64,000 nucleotides of DNA from Acetobacterium sp. KB-1 (lineage in GTDB: Bacteria > Bacillota > Clostridia > Eubacteriales > Eubacteriaceae): assembly GCF_003260995.1 (NCBI RefSeq), contig NZ_CP030040.1, positions 990,578 through 1,054,577 of the forward strand. The letters run 5' to 3'. Within the stretch, counting starts at the first letter, position 1. Every line of letters begins with the position of its first letter. The notes under the pieces were generated by a model, which had not been told where the DNA came from, ran no database searches, and saw only the letters and a list, made by a program, of their open reading frames with translations. Both the position numbers and the translations under genes were made by a program. This document shows, in pieces, positions 8,448-16,845 of this stretch.

Positions 8448-9566
8448 ATGTATCCCTTACTTAAAATCAATAAGAAAAAGATATTAGACAATACTAAAGC
8501 CATAATAAAACGGACCAAAAAAATGAATGTTGCGGTCACCGCCGTCACCAAATGTAGTGGCGGAAACTTAGAAGTTGCCCAGGCCTTCCTTGATGGGGGT
8601 GCCACTTCGATTGGTGATTCCCGTATTAAAAATCTTAAAAATCTAGCCCCGTTAGCCTGTGAAAAATGGCTAATCCGGGTCCCCATGCCCAGCGAGGTCA
8701 ATCCTACTGTTGCCTATGCTACCCTATCAGTAAACAGTGAAATAAAAACCATCCGGCTATTAAACCAGGCGGCAAAAGCCCAGGGCAAAATCCATGGCAT
8801 CCTCTATATGCTTGACCTTGGCGATCTGCGTGAAGGACTCTTTATCGGTGATGGCAATTCGGTAAGTCCTGAAATCGAGGCGTTAATTTCAGCCTCTTTT
8901 ACAAAGCTCGATCAGGATCTTGGCGAAATTAAGGCCATGGGAAACATCCACCTTCGAGGCATCGCCACCAACGCCACCTGCGTTGGTGCCACAATTCCTA
9001 CTCCCCTGACTTTCGGGGCTTTTTTCAAGGTTAAAAAAATACTTGAAGAAAAATATCAGCTTCCCTGTGAGATCGTCTCCGGTGGTAATTCCAGCGCTTA
9101 TTATCTGGTCGATAATGAAACCCTGCCCGCCGAAATTAATAATCTCAGGCTGGGAGATGTGATTCTCTTTGGCCGGGAATCCGCCTATTATCATTGCTAT
9201 GATTATCTCCATCAGGATGCTTTTATTCTGGATGTGGAAATCCTCGAGCTGCAAGATAAACCCACCTATCCGGTTGGCGAAATCGGCCGCAACGCTTTTG
9301 GCGAAATCCCCACCTTTGAGGACAAGGGAATCCGGCGCCGGGCCATCTGTGGTCTGGGTCGTCAGGACACTGACACCGACCACATCTTTCCTGTGGTTCC
9401 CGGACTAACCATCGTTGGCTCCAGTTCCGACCATCTGGTTATCGACGTCACCGATGCTAAAGCCACCTATACGGTTGGCGACATCATCAGCTTACGCTGC
9501 GACTACGTCGGTGCTCTTCACGCCGCTACCTCATCCTATGTTGACAAAATTATAATCACCCAATAA
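8448..9566 (+). CDS. Alanine/ornithine racemase family PLP enzyme
   Basis: A 372-residue fold-type III PLP enzyme with an alanine-racemase-like TIM barrel. Lys35 in AVTKCSGG is the expected PLP-binding lysine; SGGNSSAYY and the C-terminal beta domain (GLGRQDTD, CDYVGALHAATSSYVDK) also fit. The closest group I recall is ornithine racemase and its relatives, which interconvert D and L amino acids. The ATG at 8448 has AAGGAG eight bases upstream; upstream extension in frame is not supported. The next gene, 26 bases on, is an Ldh2-type NAD(P)-dependent dehydrogenase, so the pair may consume an imported amino acid or hydroxy acid. The exact substrate is unknown. Confidence 0.82.
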   Translation: MYPLLKINKKKILDNTKAIIKRTKKMNVAVTAVTKCSGGNLEVAQAFLDGGATSIGDSRIKNLKNLAPLACEKWLIRVPMPSEVNPTVAYATLSVNSEIKTIRLLNQAAKAQGKIHGILYMLDLGDLREGLFIGDGNSVSPEIEALISASFTKLDQDLGEIKAMGNIHLRGIATNATCVGATIPTPLTFGAFFKVKKILEEKYQLPCEIVSGGNSSAYYLVDNETLPAEINNLRLGDVILFGRESAYYHCYDYLHQDAFILDVEILELQDKPTYPVGEIGRNAFGEIPTFEDKGIRRRAICGLGRQDTDTDHIFPVVPGLTIVGSSSDHLVIDVTDAKATYTVGDIISLRCDYVGALHAATSSYVDKIIITQ

Positions 9567-9592
9567 AAAGAATTAAACAAGGAGAATTATTG

Positions 9593-10711
9593 ATGAAAGA
9601 CGAAACCAACTATCGTATCCCCTTTGACGTTTTAGAAGCATTCATGACCGACGCCTTAAAAGGCATCGGGGTTCCCGAAGAAGATGCCAAAATCTGTGCG
9701 GATATATTGATCAGTTCCGATAAACGTGGTATTGATTCTCACGGCATCGGCCGTTTAAAACCGATCTACTATGACCGGATCAAGCAAGGCATTCAAAAGC
9801 CCGTAACTGAATTTGAAGTGGTCAAAGACACCTTCACCACTGCCGTCATTGATGGTCACGATGGCATGGGCCATGTGATCGCAAAAAAAGCGATGCAAAT
9901 GGCCATTGATAAAGCCAAGGTTTACGGCATGGGGATGACCGTGGTCCGAAATTCCACTCATTATGGTTTCGCTGGCTACTATCCGCTGATGGCCATCGAA
10001 AACAACATGATCGGGATGACCGGCACCAATGCCCGTCCGTCTATTGCCCCAACCTTTGGCGTCGAAAACATGTTAGGAACCAACCCGATCACTGTTGGTG
10101 TACCCAGTGATGAACCCTTTCCCTTCGTTTTGGACTGCGCTACCTCAGTTTCCCAACGGGGTAAAATAGAAGTCTATGACCGCGAAAACAAGGACCTACC
10201 TGATGGCTGGGTCATCGATCGCCAGGGAAACAGCCGAACTGATACCAAACAGATCCTCATCGATTTAGTCAAAGGCGAGGCGGCCTTAACACCACTTGGT
10301 GGCATCGGCGAAGATACCGGCGGCTATAAGGGTTATGGGTATGCCACCTTTGTCGAAATCCTCTCGGCAGCTCTCCAAAGTGGTTCTTTCTTAAAAGGAC
10401 TGCTGGGTTTTGATGCCAACGGCAAGGCCCAGCCCTACCACCTGGGTCATTTCTTTATCGCCATCAACATTGAGAACTTTACCGAGCCAGAATCTTTTAA
10501 GAAAATTACTGGCGATATCTTAAGAGACCTGCGAGCCTCTGAAAAAATGCCCGGGCAGGAACGAATCTACACTGCTGGTGAAAAAGAATACGATGCCTGG
10601 CTGGATCGCAAAGATAAGGGGACACCGGTCAATGATGCTTTAATTAAAGATATCCTCGACATCAAGGCGGAGCTGGGTTTAGATCAGTACCACTTCCCAT
10701 TTGAAAAATAA
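9593..10711 (+). CDS. Ldh2/malate-lactate family NAD(P)-dependent oxidoreductase
   Basis: A 372-residue enzyme of the LDH2/MDH2 superfamily (YlbC, AllD, ComC, DpkA), which reduces 2-keto acids or cyclic imines. The family's SHGIGRLKPIY and VVRNSTHYGFAGYY, containing the conserved histidines, are present, as are GTNPITVGVP and GGYKGYGYA. The ATG at 9593 is chosen for its spacing of eight bases from AGGAG; TTG at 9590 is too close. Some members reduce delta-1-piperideine- or pyrroline-2-carboxylate formed from D-amino acids, which would suit the adjoining racemase; this is inference. Confidence 0.88.
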   Translation: MKDETNYRIPFDVLEAFMTDALKGIGVPEEDAKICADILISSDKRGIDSHGIGRLKPIYYDRIKQGIQKPVTEFEVVKDTFTTAVIDGHDGMGHVIAKKAMQMAIDKAKVYGMGMTVVRNSTHYGFAGYYPLMAIENNMIGMTGTNARPSIAPTFGVENMLGTNPITVGVPSDEPFPFVLDCATSVSQRGKIEVYDRENKDLPDGWVIDRQGNSRTDTKQILIDLVKGEAALTPLGGIGEDTGGYKGYGYATFVEILSAALQSGSFLKGLLGFDANGKAQPYHLGHFFIAINIENFTEPESFKKITGDILRDLRASEKMPGQERIYTAGEKEYDAWLDRKDKGTPVNDALIKDILDIKAELGLDQYHFPFEK

Positions 10712-10726
10712 TTAGATAACGATGAT

Positions 10727-10766
10727 AACAAAAAAGAAACGGCGTCAAAGCCGTTTCTTTTTTGTT
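10727..10766. terminator. Bidirectional terminator
   Basis: A 17-bp perfect inverted repeat (10727-10743 with 10750-10766) with a GTCAAA loop and A/T-rich outer ends, between the convergent dehydrogenase and rubrerythrin genes. Confidence 0.92.
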
Positions 10767-10784
10767 TATCTTAGCTAAATTTTT

Positions 10785-11381
10785 CTAATAGGTTTCAGCA
10801 AATAGTTCAAAATAAGCCTGGGCATGTTTACAGGCCGGACATACAGCTGGTGCTTCGGAACCTTCGTGAATATAACCGCAATTACCGCATTTCCATTTCA
10901 CATCGCTAAACCGTTTGAAGGTTCGACCCAGCTCAATGTTAGCCGCTAATTTTAAATAGCGGGTTTCATGGGCTTTTTCAGCAATACATACTTCCAGCCA
11001 GGTCTCGGCAATCTCATCAAAGCCTTCTTGTTTTGCGATTTCAGCAAATTTTGGATAAAGCTCATTCCATTCTTCATTTTCTCCTGAAGCGGCATGCAGC
11101 AAATTGTTTTTCGTGTCTCCAAGAGCAACTGGATAAGTGGCGTTTACTGAAAGTTCAATCGCGTTGCCCATGGTATACTCGTTATCTGTAATATGTTTAT
11201 AAAATAATTCACCATGCTCTTTTTCATTACCTGCGGTTTCTGTGAAGAATTCACTGATTTGAACATAGCCCTCTTTTTTGGCGATTGATGCAAAATACGT
11301 ATACCGCATTCTTGCCTGGCACTCGCCAACAAAAGATGCCATCAAATTATCTAACGTTTTTGTTCCTTTTAATTTACCCAT
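10785..11381 (-). CDS. rbr: Rubrerythrin
   Basis: A 198-residue non-haem di-iron peroxidase that reduces hydrogen peroxide to water in the cytoplasm of anaerobes, taking electrons from NADH through rubredoxin-type carriers. The N-terminal ferritin-like helix bundle holds ligand carboxylates (FVGECQARMRY, GNEKEHGELF, EKAHETRY). The C-terminal rubredoxin domain has WKCGNCGYIHEG and VCPACKHAQAYF, giving the Cys4 iron site. A perfect PerR-type operator lies directly upstream, so induction by peroxide is expected. Confidence 0.95.
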   Translation of the reverse strand: MGKLKGTKTLDNLMASFVGECQARMRYTYFASIAKKEGYVQISEFFTETAGNEKEHGELFYKHITDNEYTMGNAIELSVNATYPVALGDTKNNLLHAASGENEEWNELYPKFAEIAKQEGFDEIAETWLEVCIAEKAHETRYLKLAANIELGRTFKRFSDVKWKCGNCGYIHEGSEAPAVCPACKHAQAYFELFAETY

Positions 11382-11392
11382 TTTTTTCTCCT

Positions 11393-11407
11393 TTATAATG
11401 ATTATAA
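11393..11407. promoter_or_regulatory. PerR box upstream of rubrerythrin
   Basis: TTATAATGATTATAA is a perfect 7-1-7 palindrome and equals the Bacillus Per box TTATAATnATTATAA at every defined position. It lies between the proposed transcription start and the start codon, where a bound repressor would block transcription. Confidence 0.85.
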
Positions 11408-11417
11408 ACTTACTTTC

Positions 11418-11446
11418 AATATATACCCGATTTCACAAAATTTAAA
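11418..11446 (-). promoter_or_regulatory. Candidate rubrerythrin promoter
   Basis: On the minus strand TTTAAA (11441-11446) and TATATT (11418-11423) are 17 bases apart. This would start transcription just before the PerR box. The -35 is weak; a TTGAAA further downstream is an alternative. Confidence 0.5.
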
Positions 11447-11455
11447 CATTCTTGA

Positions 11456-13237
11456 TCATTCGGGTTTATTTAACTGGTCAATAAACTGAATAAGCGCCTG
11501 GGCCGCCAAAAAAGGACCATTCTGTTCATAACCGGGAATCCCCAACTGGGTTCTAATCATCCCAATTTCAACGCCGGTTTCGCGCATTTTCTTGAAGGTC
11601 TTTTTGGCGATCTTTTCATGTTCCTCTTTAAACTGTACTGCGCCAAAGGGATTGGCAAAATAGGTGGTTGTTATTCCCACTTCTCCGGTAGTACCCTTGG
11701 CCATCCGCTTACCTTCACAAAATACTGCGTAGGCCTCATCCAAATCATCAAACATTTCGATGGGCGGTGTCGTGTCGCTAATTTCTTCGTAGTTATTAAT
11801 ATAGAAGACAAAATCAACCCGAGTCGATTTTGATATTTCTTCATAAGACATTTGCGGTACAATAACCCGTGCATTAACAATATTCGGGTTCATAAAAATA
11901 CTACGATCCATGGTACTGTAGGCATATCCGGGCTGAAGATCATCTAACCGAACAAAGGCGCCAATTTCAGTTCCTACAGCCATTAACTCCCCTTCCTTAT
12001 TAAAGTGGAGAGAACCCATATCATCAATTAGAATATCAAAATCGCAAGCCAACTCCTTGGGGAGTTTATTGATGGCTTCCAAGGTTTCTGATTTGCCAGC
12101 GCCACTATCGCCAATTAGCATGATATTTGCTGATTTCTTTCCACCAAGCCGAATTTTGGCAAAGGCGCCGTGAACTGGCATGGCTTTCTTTTCGATTTGG
12201 ATGATATTATGAAGGGTAAGCATCATTTTTTTCATATAACCAAAATAGTCAATTTGAGGGCTATCTGGTAAAAGTCCATAATATACCTCGTCTTCTTTGG
12301 CAACAAATCCCAGTTTTTCATCGTCTTCAAAAATCGACTCATCCAGGCCAAAGAAAACTACCGCATCCGGCTTTTGTTTGGTAAATTCTTCCGGCGTCGC
12401 CATTTCAAAGAGATTAAACAAGCCAGCCCCTAGAGCCAGATATTCTTTTTGAACATAGACAATAGAAAGCAAACGACCCACCTTCACGGGAATGGCAAAC
12501 CATTCGTCACAGTCCAGATAGAATTTCTGCAAGATCCGTTTGTCTTTTACCGGAAAGACCCCATCGCGTTTACTGGATTGGGTATAGAAAATAACGGGTG
12601 GTTCAAAAATCGCCTCCCAGATATAGGGCACCTTATACAATGAATCATTTTTACTTTTTACTTCACGATCAAATTTAAATTTATCCGTTAAAAACGCCAC
12701 CTGAGCCCCGCTGGGCAGTTGCCGGTAGATACTGACGCTTTTTCCGGTAACATTGAAATGAATGTTTCGATATAAATCCAAGACCATCTTTTTGAAGGCA
12801 TCATTATTAGACGCCAATGAATACGCCTTGGAACGTTTAGTATTCTCGTCAGCACTATACTCATCGGTTTTAATCATGAACCGCTTGATCGTTCGCCAAT
12901 AGTTATAAAATCCTTCCAAAAATCCTAAGAATAGCTGCGAATACTCTTCATGTGTGACTTGAATATCAAAATAGCCTGATTTGATGATCTCTTCTAAGGG
13001 ATTAATATTAAGTAGATAAATAAAATCGACGAATGCCGTTTCGTTAAATTCGCCTTTCTCATTTTCAAAGGGTTCTAAGGTCTTGATCAGATAGGATTTT
13101 TTTACAGTGAGTTCGTCGATAAAGGTTCTAACTAATTTCTTAAAAAGAGTTGACTTAATCAGTTGCCCAAAGCTTGTAAATTTTAAATCGCCTTTGATCA
13201 AAGCCGTTCGTTCCAAATTAATGTTTTTCGATTCCAT
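11456..13237 (-). CDS. PEPCK/HPr-kinase-like P-loop protein of unknown function
   Basis: A 593-residue protein with no assigned role. The first 350 residues show no motif I recognise. From about residue 376 it has IGDSGAGKSE, the nucleotide-binding form shared by ATP-type PEP carboxykinase and HPr kinase, then DILIDDMGSLHF, which resembles the metal-binding aspartates of that superfamily. NPNIVNARVIVPQ and FANPFGAVQFKEEHEK follow. It is probably a kinase or kinase-like ATPase rather than a true PEPCK, since the residues for oxaloacetate binding are not evident. The start has AGGAGG nine bases upstream. It ends 74 bases before rubrerythrin, which has its own promoter. Confidence 0.6.
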   Translation of the reverse strand: MESKNINLERTALIKGDLKFTSFGQLIKSTLFKKLVRTFIDELTVKKSYLIKTLEPFENEKGEFNETAFVDFIYLLNINPLEEIIKSGYFDIQVTHEEYSQLFLGFLEGFYNYWRTIKRFMIKTDEYSADENTKRSKAYSLASNNDAFKKMVLDLYRNIHFNVTGKSVSIYRQLPSGAQVAFLTDKFKFDREVKSKNDSLYKVPYIWEAIFEPPVIFYTQSSKRDGVFPVKDKRILQKFYLDCDEWFAIPVKVGRLLSIVYVQKEYLALGAGLFNLFEMATPEEFTKQKPDAVVFFGLDESIFEDDEKLGFVAKEDEVYYGLLPDSPQIDYFGYMKKMMLTLHNIIQIEKKAMPVHGAFAKIRLGGKKSANIMLIGDSGAGKSETLEAINKLPKELACDFDILIDDMGSLHFNKEGELMAVGTEIGAFVRLDDLQPGYAYSTMDRSIFMNPNIVNARVIVPQMSYEEISKSTRVDFVFYINNYEEISDTTPPIEMFDDLDEAYAVFCEGKRMAKGTTGEVGITTTYFANPFGAVQFKEEHEKIAKKTFKKMRETGVEIGMIRTQLGIPGYEQNGPFLAAQALIQFIDQLNKPE

Positions 13238-13246
13238 GATGGCCTC

Positions 13247-13897
13247 CTATTTTATTATCGCTATTAATTCGTTAATGCTGGTAATCAGGTGGGTCGCCCC
13301 AGCCTGCCTTAGTTCATCTTCACTTCCAAAACCATAGGTTACGCCAACCGAGTCAATGCCAACTTCTTTGGCACCAATAATATCATAGTGCCGATCTCCC
13401 ACCATCAGGACATGCTCTAAACTTTGCACATCATTATCTTCTAATAGATCAGTGATGATTTCTTTTTTATTGCTACGGGTACCATCATTATAGGTACCAT
13501 ATACCCGGTCGATCTGGATATCAAGATTGAGCGTATCAATTATTTTCCGGGCATTGGTTTCATTTTTAGTTGTCGCCACACCCAGAAAACAGCCTTCTTG
13601 ATAGAGGGTACGAACCGTCTCTTCGACGCCTTCGTAAAGCTTGGCCCGAAACATTTCGCCATTACCAACATACTGCTCAAGATAAAATTCATAGCCTTTT
13701 CTGGCGTCATCGAGAGAAAACCCATAAACTTCCTGAAATGTTTTAAGAATCGGTGGCCCAATCAGCGGTTCGATATCCAGAATTTTCGGATTGGAAACCT
13801 TCATTTTTTTTAGCGCATATTCAAAAGAATTATGTATTGTTTCCTTTGAATTAACAAGGGTTCCGTCCAGGTCAAATAATATGTGTGAGTAGTACAT
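13247..13897 (-). CDS. HAD family phosphatase (phosphoglycolate phosphatase-like)
   Basis: A 216-residue HAD-superfamily hydrolase of the Gph/PpaX type. The nucleophile motif FDLDGTLVNS is at residues 7-16, the helical cap follows, and VATTKNE and MVGDRHYDIIGA form the remaining HAD motifs. The ATG at 13897 is preferred: AGGAGA precedes it and the fold begins directly after. A longer version from 13981 would add 28 residues with no family similarity. The gene ends nine bases before the start of the P-loop protein gene, so the two form an operon. The substrate could be phosphoglycolate, pyrophosphate or a sugar phosphate. Confidence 0.88.
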   Translation of the reverse strand: MYYSHILFDLDGTLVNSKETIHNSFEYALKKMKVSNPKILDIEPLIGPPILKTFQEVYGFSLDDARKGYEFYLEQYVGNGEMFRAKLYEGVEETVRTLYQEGCFLGVATTKNETNARKIIDTLNLDIQIDRVYGTYNDGTRSNKKEIITDLLEDNDVQSLEHVLMVGDRHYDIIGAKEVGIDSVGVTYGFGSEDELRQAGATHLITSINELIAIIK

Positions 13898-14079
13898 TAC
13901 ATCTCCTTTTGCAAACATTCTTCTTAAAACATCAGACTGTGTTATTTGATTAATTATAATATAGATACGCCTATCCAACAAGACAAAATATTACACTTAA
14001 CTGGATTAAATCGTTTAACACCGACATTTTCTTAGAAAATTGGTTAAATGTTCCTATCTAAAAGTATCCCTTTATTATA

Positions 14080-14108
14080 TTGTAGCCAGTATGGGGACGT
14101 GATATAAT
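14080..14108 (+). promoter_or_regulatory. Promoter of lemA-DUF2207 operon
   Basis: TTGTAG (14080-14085) and TATAAT (14103-14108) are separated by 17 bases, 35 bases before the lemA start. Confidence 0.7.
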
Positions 14109-14143
14109 ATCAACACCAAAATTATTTAAGGAGGATTATAAAA

Positions 14144-14701
14144 ATGATTGCTATACCAATTATTCTCGGTCTTATTGTGATCATCGGTCTGTGGCTTATT
14201 TTATCTCGAAATAGCTTTGTCAGTATTAAAAATCAGGTTGAAGAAGCTTTTTCCACCATGGATGTTTATCTTAAAAAGAGATACGATCTGATTCCCAACC
14301 TAGTTGAAACAGTCAAGGGTTATGCTACCCATGAATCTGAAACCTTCACCAAGGTAACGGCTGCCCGAACAGCGGCCATGAATTCAACCAGCATTGACGA
14401 AAAAATCGCCAATGAAAATGCTTTATCCGGCACCCTGAAAAGTCTTTTTGCAGTGGCGGAAGCTTATCCCCAACTTCAGGCGAATACAAATTTTCTGGAT
14501 CTGCAACAACAGTTAAAAATGTTGGAGGATGAAATTGCCAACTCTCGCAAATATTATAATGCGGTTGTACGTACCATGAATACCAAGGTTGAATCTTTCC
14601 CCAGCAATCTGGTTGCCAGTATGTTCGGATTCAAAAAACAACCCTTCTTTGAGGTTGGTTCTGCCGAAGAACGGGAAAACGTTCAGGTTAAATTTAACTA
14701 A
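14144..14701 (+). CDS. lemA: LemA family membrane protein
   Basis: A 185-residue LemA protein: one N-terminal membrane helix (residues 3-20) followed by a four-helix bundle. The family core VEEAFSTMDVYLKKRYDLIPNLVETVKGY is intact, as is the central SRKYYNAVVRTMN region. LemA proteins are widespread and frequently paired with TPM or DUF2207 membrane proteins, as here. A role in envelope maintenance is suspected from the family, but no biochemical activity is established. GGAGG lies nine bases before the ATG. Confidence 0.92.
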   Translation: MIAIPIILGLIVIIGLWLILSRNSFVSIKNQVEEAFSTMDVYLKKRYDLIPNLVETVKGYATHESETFTKVTAARTAAMNSTSIDEKIANENALSGTLKSLFAVAEAYPQLQANTNFLDLQQQLKMLEDEIANSRKYYNAVVRTMNTKVESFPSNLVASMFGFKKQPFFEVGSAEERENVQVKFN

Positions 14702-14740
14702 GCAAGTCGAATGCATTTAAAAGTTTGTTTATTACAGCAA

Positions 14741-14770
14741 AACTGACGGCGCGTTAAAGCGCTGTCAGTT
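14741..14770 (+). other. Intercistronic hairpin in lemA-DUF2207 operon
   Basis: AACTGACGGCGC and GCGCTGTCAGTT form a 12-bp stem (one G-U type mismatch) with a GTTAAA loop. A T-run does not follow, and GGGAGGT comes ten bases later. It may be an mRNA-stabilising or processing structure, or a weak terminator that tunes the second gene. Confidence 0.55.
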
Positions 14771-14793
14771 AAAATTTATGGGAGGTAAACCAT

Positions 14794-16710
14794 GTGAAAA
14801 AGCAAAGCACCTTGATACTTCTAAGCCTTCTTCTTTTAGGAATTCTTTTTCCCGGAAGCACCTTTGCCCAGGAATATTTTATTATCAATCAGTACGATGT
14901 TACCATGAATGTCGAAGAAAATCATGCCTATGAGGTTCAGGAAAACATCACTGTCACCTTTTCCGAACAACGCCGTGGAATCTTTCGCTATATCCCCTAT
15001 CGTGGTAGTTTTTACCGGGAAGTAAACGGACAGCCAGTCGAGACATCCTACACAGCAAGACTGACCAATGTAAAGGTTGCTAATTTCAATTTTGAAACCT
15101 CAACTGAGGACGATAGTGTCGTTATCAAAATTGGTAATGCCGATGAATACGTAAGCGGAACCCAAACCTATCCGATTTCTTATATTTGGAACCCTGGGGA
15201 TGACAAGATCGACAGCATGGATGATGTCTATTTTAACATTGTTCCTCAAAATTGGGATACCAGCATTGAAAACGCCCATTTTAAAATTGTGATGCCAAAA
15301 CCCTTCGATCCGACCCAAGTGGAATTCATCTCCGGCGGATACGGCAGCACCGTCACTGATGCAGTTGATTTTACTGTCACCGGAAACACTATTGAAGGAA
15401 CCTTGAAACAACCCCTTTCGAATTATCAGGGCGTTACACTTAAAATCAATCTGCCAGATGGTTATTTTGTCGGTGCTTATACCGGTGACGAATTCTTACC
15501 ATTTATGTATATCATTTTTGGTCTATCACTGCTTGGCGGTGCCCTAATCTGGTTTTTCGCCGGCCGCGATAAGAGACCGGTGGAAACAGTGGAATTTTAT
15601 CCACCACAGAATTTCACCCCCTCACAAATCGGTTTTATTGTCGATGGTGCCTTGGATAAACCTGAAGTAATGTCCTTGCTCATGTATTGGGCCGATAAGG
15701 GCTATATGACCATTGAACAGGTGGATAAGAAAAAGTTCATCTTTCATAAGGTAAAAAACCTGCCGGAAACATCCGAGGATTTTGAGCACACCTTTTTTAA
15801 CGGCATTTTTGATCAGAAAGACAGTTTTTCAACTGCTAGTGTTCCCGACAGCTTCTACGATACCATCGTAGCAACCAAGGAACAAATCAAAGGCTATTTT
15901 GATATCCCGAACAATCAGATCTTTACCCTGGCTTCAAAGGTTGGTCTGGCAATTATCAGTATCATTATGGCCCTACCACTACTGGCTTATGTTATCAATA
16001 GCGCTTATAAAATCGGCATGTTTACGCCCTTTTTTGAAGGATTAATCTTTGTCGGCATTGTCTCCTGCTTTGCCGTTGCTCCCACCGTTTTGGGTGCTAA
16101 TATCATAACATCAGCACTCCGCAACCGCAACGGAGTGTCCAGAAAAAAAACAGTGGGCCAGATGATTCTGGGTATCGTTATCTTGATCGTAGCAGCATTG
16201 ATTTTGATCGTTATTAACATCCTGCTGGAATACAATTCCCTGCTCCCGGCTTTGCTGGCACTACTGACTACTTATGGCACCGCCTTTTTCCAGATAATTG
16301 CAACCAGGCGGACGGAAACGGGACGACTATGGCTGGGACAGGTTCTGGGCTTTAAAAATTTCATTGAAAAAGCCGAAAAGGATCGGATTCTTACTTTAGT
16401 CAATGAAAATCCCCAGTATTTTTTCAATATTCTACCCTATGCCTATGTATTGGGAGTCACTGATAAGTGGGCCAAGAATTTTGAGTCCATTGCCATTGAA
16501 CAACCCAGTTGGTATTATGGTACCACCTATGGCAATAATTTCACCTCGTTATTGTTCGTTTCAAGTTTAACACGGAGTATGAACAGTATCGCATCTGATA
16601 TTATTGTTCCACCCAATTCCGGATCCGGTGGATTCGGCGGTGGTGGTTTCTCCGGCGGTGGCGGTTTCTCCGGCGGCGGTGGCGGTGGCGGTGGCGGTGG
16701 TAGCTGGTAA
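14794..16710 (+). CDS. DUF2207 membrane protein with glycine-rich tail
   Basis: A 638-residue membrane protein. It has a signal peptide (residues 1-25, ending FAQEY), an extracellular DUF2207 beta domain to about residue 230, a membrane helix near 240-260, a cytoplasmic stretch, then two or more membrane helices between about 390 and 500. The last 30 residues are almost all Gly, with FSGGGG repeats, ending in SW; this tail is typical of the family. Start is GTG at 14794, eight bases after GGGAGGT; the overlapping ATG leads to TGA. The function is unknown, but pairing with LemA is recurrent. The DNA of the Gly tail is a run of near-identical GGCGGT codons and may vary in length between strains. 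Confidence 0.88.
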   Translation: MKKQSTLILLSLLLLGILFPGSTFAQEYFIINQYDVTMNVEENHAYEVQENITVTFSEQRRGIFRYIPYRGSFYREVNGQPVETSYTARLTNVKVANFNFETSTEDDSVVIKIGNADEYVSGTQTYPISYIWNPGDDKIDSMDDVYFNIVPQNWDTSIENAHFKIVMPKPFDPTQVEFISGGYGSTVTDAVDFTVTGNTIEGTLKQPLSNYQGVTLKINLPDGYFVGAYTGDEFLPFMYIIFGLSLLGGALIWFFAGRDKRPVETVEFYPPQNFTPSQIGFIVDGALDKPEVMSLLMYWADKGYMTIEQVDKKKFIFHKVKNLPETSEDFEHTFFNGIFDQKDSFSTASVPDSFYDTIVATKEQIKGYFDIPNNQIFTLASKVGLAIISIIMALPLLAYVINSAYKIGMFTPFFEGLIFVGIVSCFAVAPTVLGANIITSALRNRNGVSRKKTVGQMILGIVILIVAALILIVINILLEYNSLLPALLALLTTYGTAFFQIIATRRTETGRLWLGQVLGFKNFIEKAEKDRILTLVNENPQYFFNILPYAYVLGVTDKWAKNFESIAIEQPSWYYGTTYGNNFTSLLFVSSLTRSMNSIASDIIVPPNSGSGGFGGGGFSGGGGFSGGGGGGGGGGSW

Positions 16711-16781
16711 TCACCCTTTCTCTAAAATCTAAACCGGCTGAAGATACCGATGACCATTTCATTTTGAAACAATATTTTACC

Positions 16782-16821
16782 AAAAAAACGTCGAATCATT
16801 TTGATGATCCGACGTTTTTTT
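16782..16821. terminator. Bidirectional terminator between DUF2207 gene and sorC1
   Basis: A long hairpin with ACGTCG/CGACGT outer stem and AATCAT/ATGAT inner stem around a TTTG loop, flanked by A7 on the left and T7 on the right. Confidence 0.88.
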
Positions 16822-16845
16822 AGTTTCCTCTTTTTTGTTTCCTTA

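Noticed and set aside
8889-9383. A 164-codon open frame on the minus strand.
   Set aside because: It is antisense to the racemase gene, lacks a ribosome site and has no recognisable domain.
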